A stretch of DNA of 64,000 nucleotides from positions 53,929,007-53,993,006 of the forward strand of contig CM053269.1 of NCBI GenBank assembly GCA_028583415.1, read 5' to 3'. Every line of letters begins with the position of its first letter. Position 1 is the stretch's first letter. Positions 62,277 to 64,000 of this stretch are shown piece by piece. This DNA comes from Protea cynaroides (taxonomy: Eukaryota > Streptophyta > Magnoliopsida > Proteales > Proteaceae). The notes under the pieces were generated by a model. That model saw only the letters and a program-made list of their open reading frames with translations, had not been told where the DNA came from and did no database searches. The translations under genes were made by a program, and so were the position numbers.

Positions 62277-63119
62277 GAAATTATGCTTCTCTCTGGGCAC
62301 TGATGTATATACCAAACTTTGCTTTGGCAAAAGCTGATCGCTTTTCTCAATTTATGTGGTTGGACCTGGTAGATTTTGTAAACCCTATGCAAACCATCAG
62401 CTGGTTTGAAGATGAGTCATGCTTAATGTTCACAATCAGCAGTGGATTCTGTTGAACTTGATTACTTGGTTGATGTATCTGTATCGTAGTGGAAAAGGAT
62501 CACCTCTTCCTGGCGGATGCCTCTTTGATTGGGTTGTTAGAAACCACTGCAAAATCAACCAGGACGACTTCAAATTGATTTCAAAACCATATGGTTATGG
62601 GTGCTTCTTTGTCATCTGTTCATGACTACCACCAGGGCATAGGATCCTGATTGATGTGGAGCATCATCGCTGTGATCTGGATAAGCATTGATCAGCTTCC
62701 TAGTGTAAATTATATTTGACTCTTCTCAGTGTTCATCAAGGATATCTCAGTGAGGGGGTGACCTCGGATGCCAGTATCCTCTCCATCCCATAAATGTGAT
62801 GGTGGTAGGGGGATCGGCCGGGTTTATCGTACTTCGATCGGGTATGTGGGTCCTGCACTCGTTTTTTGTCTTCACCGATTAGATTTTCTTAACTCAGTGC
62901 ACCAGGATGATTAGAGGGAAACCACTCTTACATTATGGGATGTTCTATGGCCTCTGGAGAGGAAATGTACTAGGAATATACTGTTTCAGGATGATTTCAG
63001 GATGAACACTGTTGACTTGATAAGGCCATGTAGGGTTTCTTATGTTTTCCTAGATTTGGATCCTTCGTATTATTCCTATTCTTCCATGTTTCGGTGGTGG
63101 TCTATGAAATGAACTAGGA

Positions 63120-63123
<4 letters not shown>
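62274..63123. other. spacer without recognisable gene
   Basis: Several short open frames but none with family similarity that I can see. Confidence 0.4.

Positions 63124-63159
<36 letters not shown>
63124..63159. repeat. (CT)n microsatellite
   Basis: Second CT run of about 18 units, 0.9 kb from the first. Confidence 0.95.
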
Positions 63160-63163
<4 letters not shown>

Positions 63164-63534
63164 ACTTCATGATTCTAGGTGGTTTACATGATCTGAGGTT
63201 ATATGCAGAGGGTGCATCACCTAATTTATTTTTGTATTTGACCAACTCGAATAAGACTTAAACTTGATAATGTAGCTAGGTGACCATGTGATGTGGTCTA
63301 CCTTTCCATAAAATTTGAGCTGCCACCTGTAGATATTTGATTTAAGGTGATGAGATAAAAAAAAAAAATTGCAAGGAGAAATGCAACATATTAATATATA
63401 ATATGTAGTGTATCATTAACCCCACATGTCCACACACCAATAGTTGCATTAAATTCTTTACTTGAAAAAAATAAAAGCAAAAATCAAACGAAACCACAAA
63501 GGAGATTTAAGTAGCAATAAGCAGATCAAGGGTG

Positions 63535-64000
63535 TCAATGCTTCCGAAGAGCCAAAGCTGACATGGCCACCAGCAACATGAAGATGACCGCTGCAACGAA
63601 AGACGCCACTACAGCCCCACTGGTTTGATCACAGAAGCTATTGAACTGTCGACAAATGGGAAGCCAATTTGCGTTTGGATTCCCATCATGAGCTATGTAC
63701 ACAATCGCAGCTGCCGCTGCACCACTGGCAGAAGTGATAGCAACCATTGTCTTCAATACCCAAACAAGAAAGAAAGATTGATTTCATGTTACTAACTCCA
63801 TGGAAGACAACCAAATATTATCTGATCAAATACGTTTCTATCATGATTCACAGGCTATTGGAGCAGCGAGCTTACTGTGTCAAGGATGAGTAAGAGGAGC
63901 CTTGGGCCTGCTGCATTTGCCCTAACAATGGTGACAATGGAGAAAGGCAGGGAGAGGACAAGGTACCCGGTGGCTACAGCATTTGCGACAACGAAAAACC
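63535..64000 (-). CDS. CASP/CASP-like membrane protein, last two exons
   Basis: CASPs are four-span membrane proteins that form the platform for the Casparian strip in root endodermis. Exons on -: 63876-64000 (continues off the window) and 63535-63750 (216 nt to the stop). Visible: end of span 2 YLVLSLPFSIVTIV, span 3 with the conserved Asp (RLLLILDT, then TMVAITSASGAAAAAIVYIA), extracellular loop HDGNPNANWLPICRQFNSFC with the paired Cys, and span 4 ASFVAAVIFMLLVAMSALAL. The loop wording NANWxxICxQFNxFC is that of CASP1-5 rather than distant CASP-like groups. Convergent with VAMP714. Confidence 0.93.

Overview
The window is nuclear DNA of a flowering plant. Genes are split by GT-AG introns with AT-rich interiors, and every complete protein closely matches an Arabidopsis-type family. 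Introns and spacers are filled with plant-type transposons: Au SINEs, Tourist- and Mutator-type MITEs, LTR elements with an initiator-tRNA-Met primer site, a TRIM and L1-type LINE pieces. The species cannot be named from the sequence. Large TE-filled introns suggest a woody eudicot or an early-diverging lineage, but that is inference. No bacterial, viral or CRISPR system is present. Layout, left to right: (1) 1-6870, 3' nine exons of SNX1 (retromer sorting nexin), + strand. (2) 6871-19930, a rearranged region with a YOS1 pseudogene, two solo LTRs of one family, a tandemly repeated leucine-rich-repeat receptor pseudogene, and a partial second copy of SNX1 followed by GC-rich foldback repeats. 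(3) 19933-27421, the 8-exon ORANGE-LIKE gene, + strand. (4) 27422-31900, spacer with a tRNA-Leu(UAG) gene, a CCA-rich Tourist-like MITE and a Mutator-type MITE with a perfect 9-bp target duplication. (5) 31981-35964, the 6-exon gene for ribosomal protein uS11 (RPS14), + strand. (6) 38255-52363, a 6-exon cyclophilin gene (CYP18-2/PPIL1 type) on the - strand, stretched to 14 kb by a 9.5-kb intron holding two inverted gag-protease LTR retrotransposons and a MULE-like element; another intron holds a perfect TRIM. (7) 52746-60974, the 4-exon VAMP714-type R-SNARE gene, divergent from the cyclophilin, whose second intron has a GC donor and carries a copia-type element with a LINE nested in its LTR. 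(8) 63535-64000, the last two exons of a CASP (Casparian strip) gene on the - strand. Each assembled exon set keeps frame and gives a family-typical length (ORL 319 aa, RPS14 150 aa, cyclophilin 164 aa, VAMP71 220 aa), so these genes look intact. They do not form a pathway; they are housekeeping and trafficking neighbours. From memory, the order matches Arabidopsis: SNX1 and ORANGE-LIKE are neighbours (At5g06140/At5g06130), and RPS14A, CYP18-2 and CASP1 are close together (At2g36160/36130/36100). The window thus seems to keep two old linkage groups joined, while transposons reworked the spaces between. I found no convincing new biological system. The most informative items are the nested intron insertions, the inverted TR-GAG-type pair, the SNX1 segmental duplicate with a microhomology deletion, and the inverted LRR fragments split by a solo LTR.
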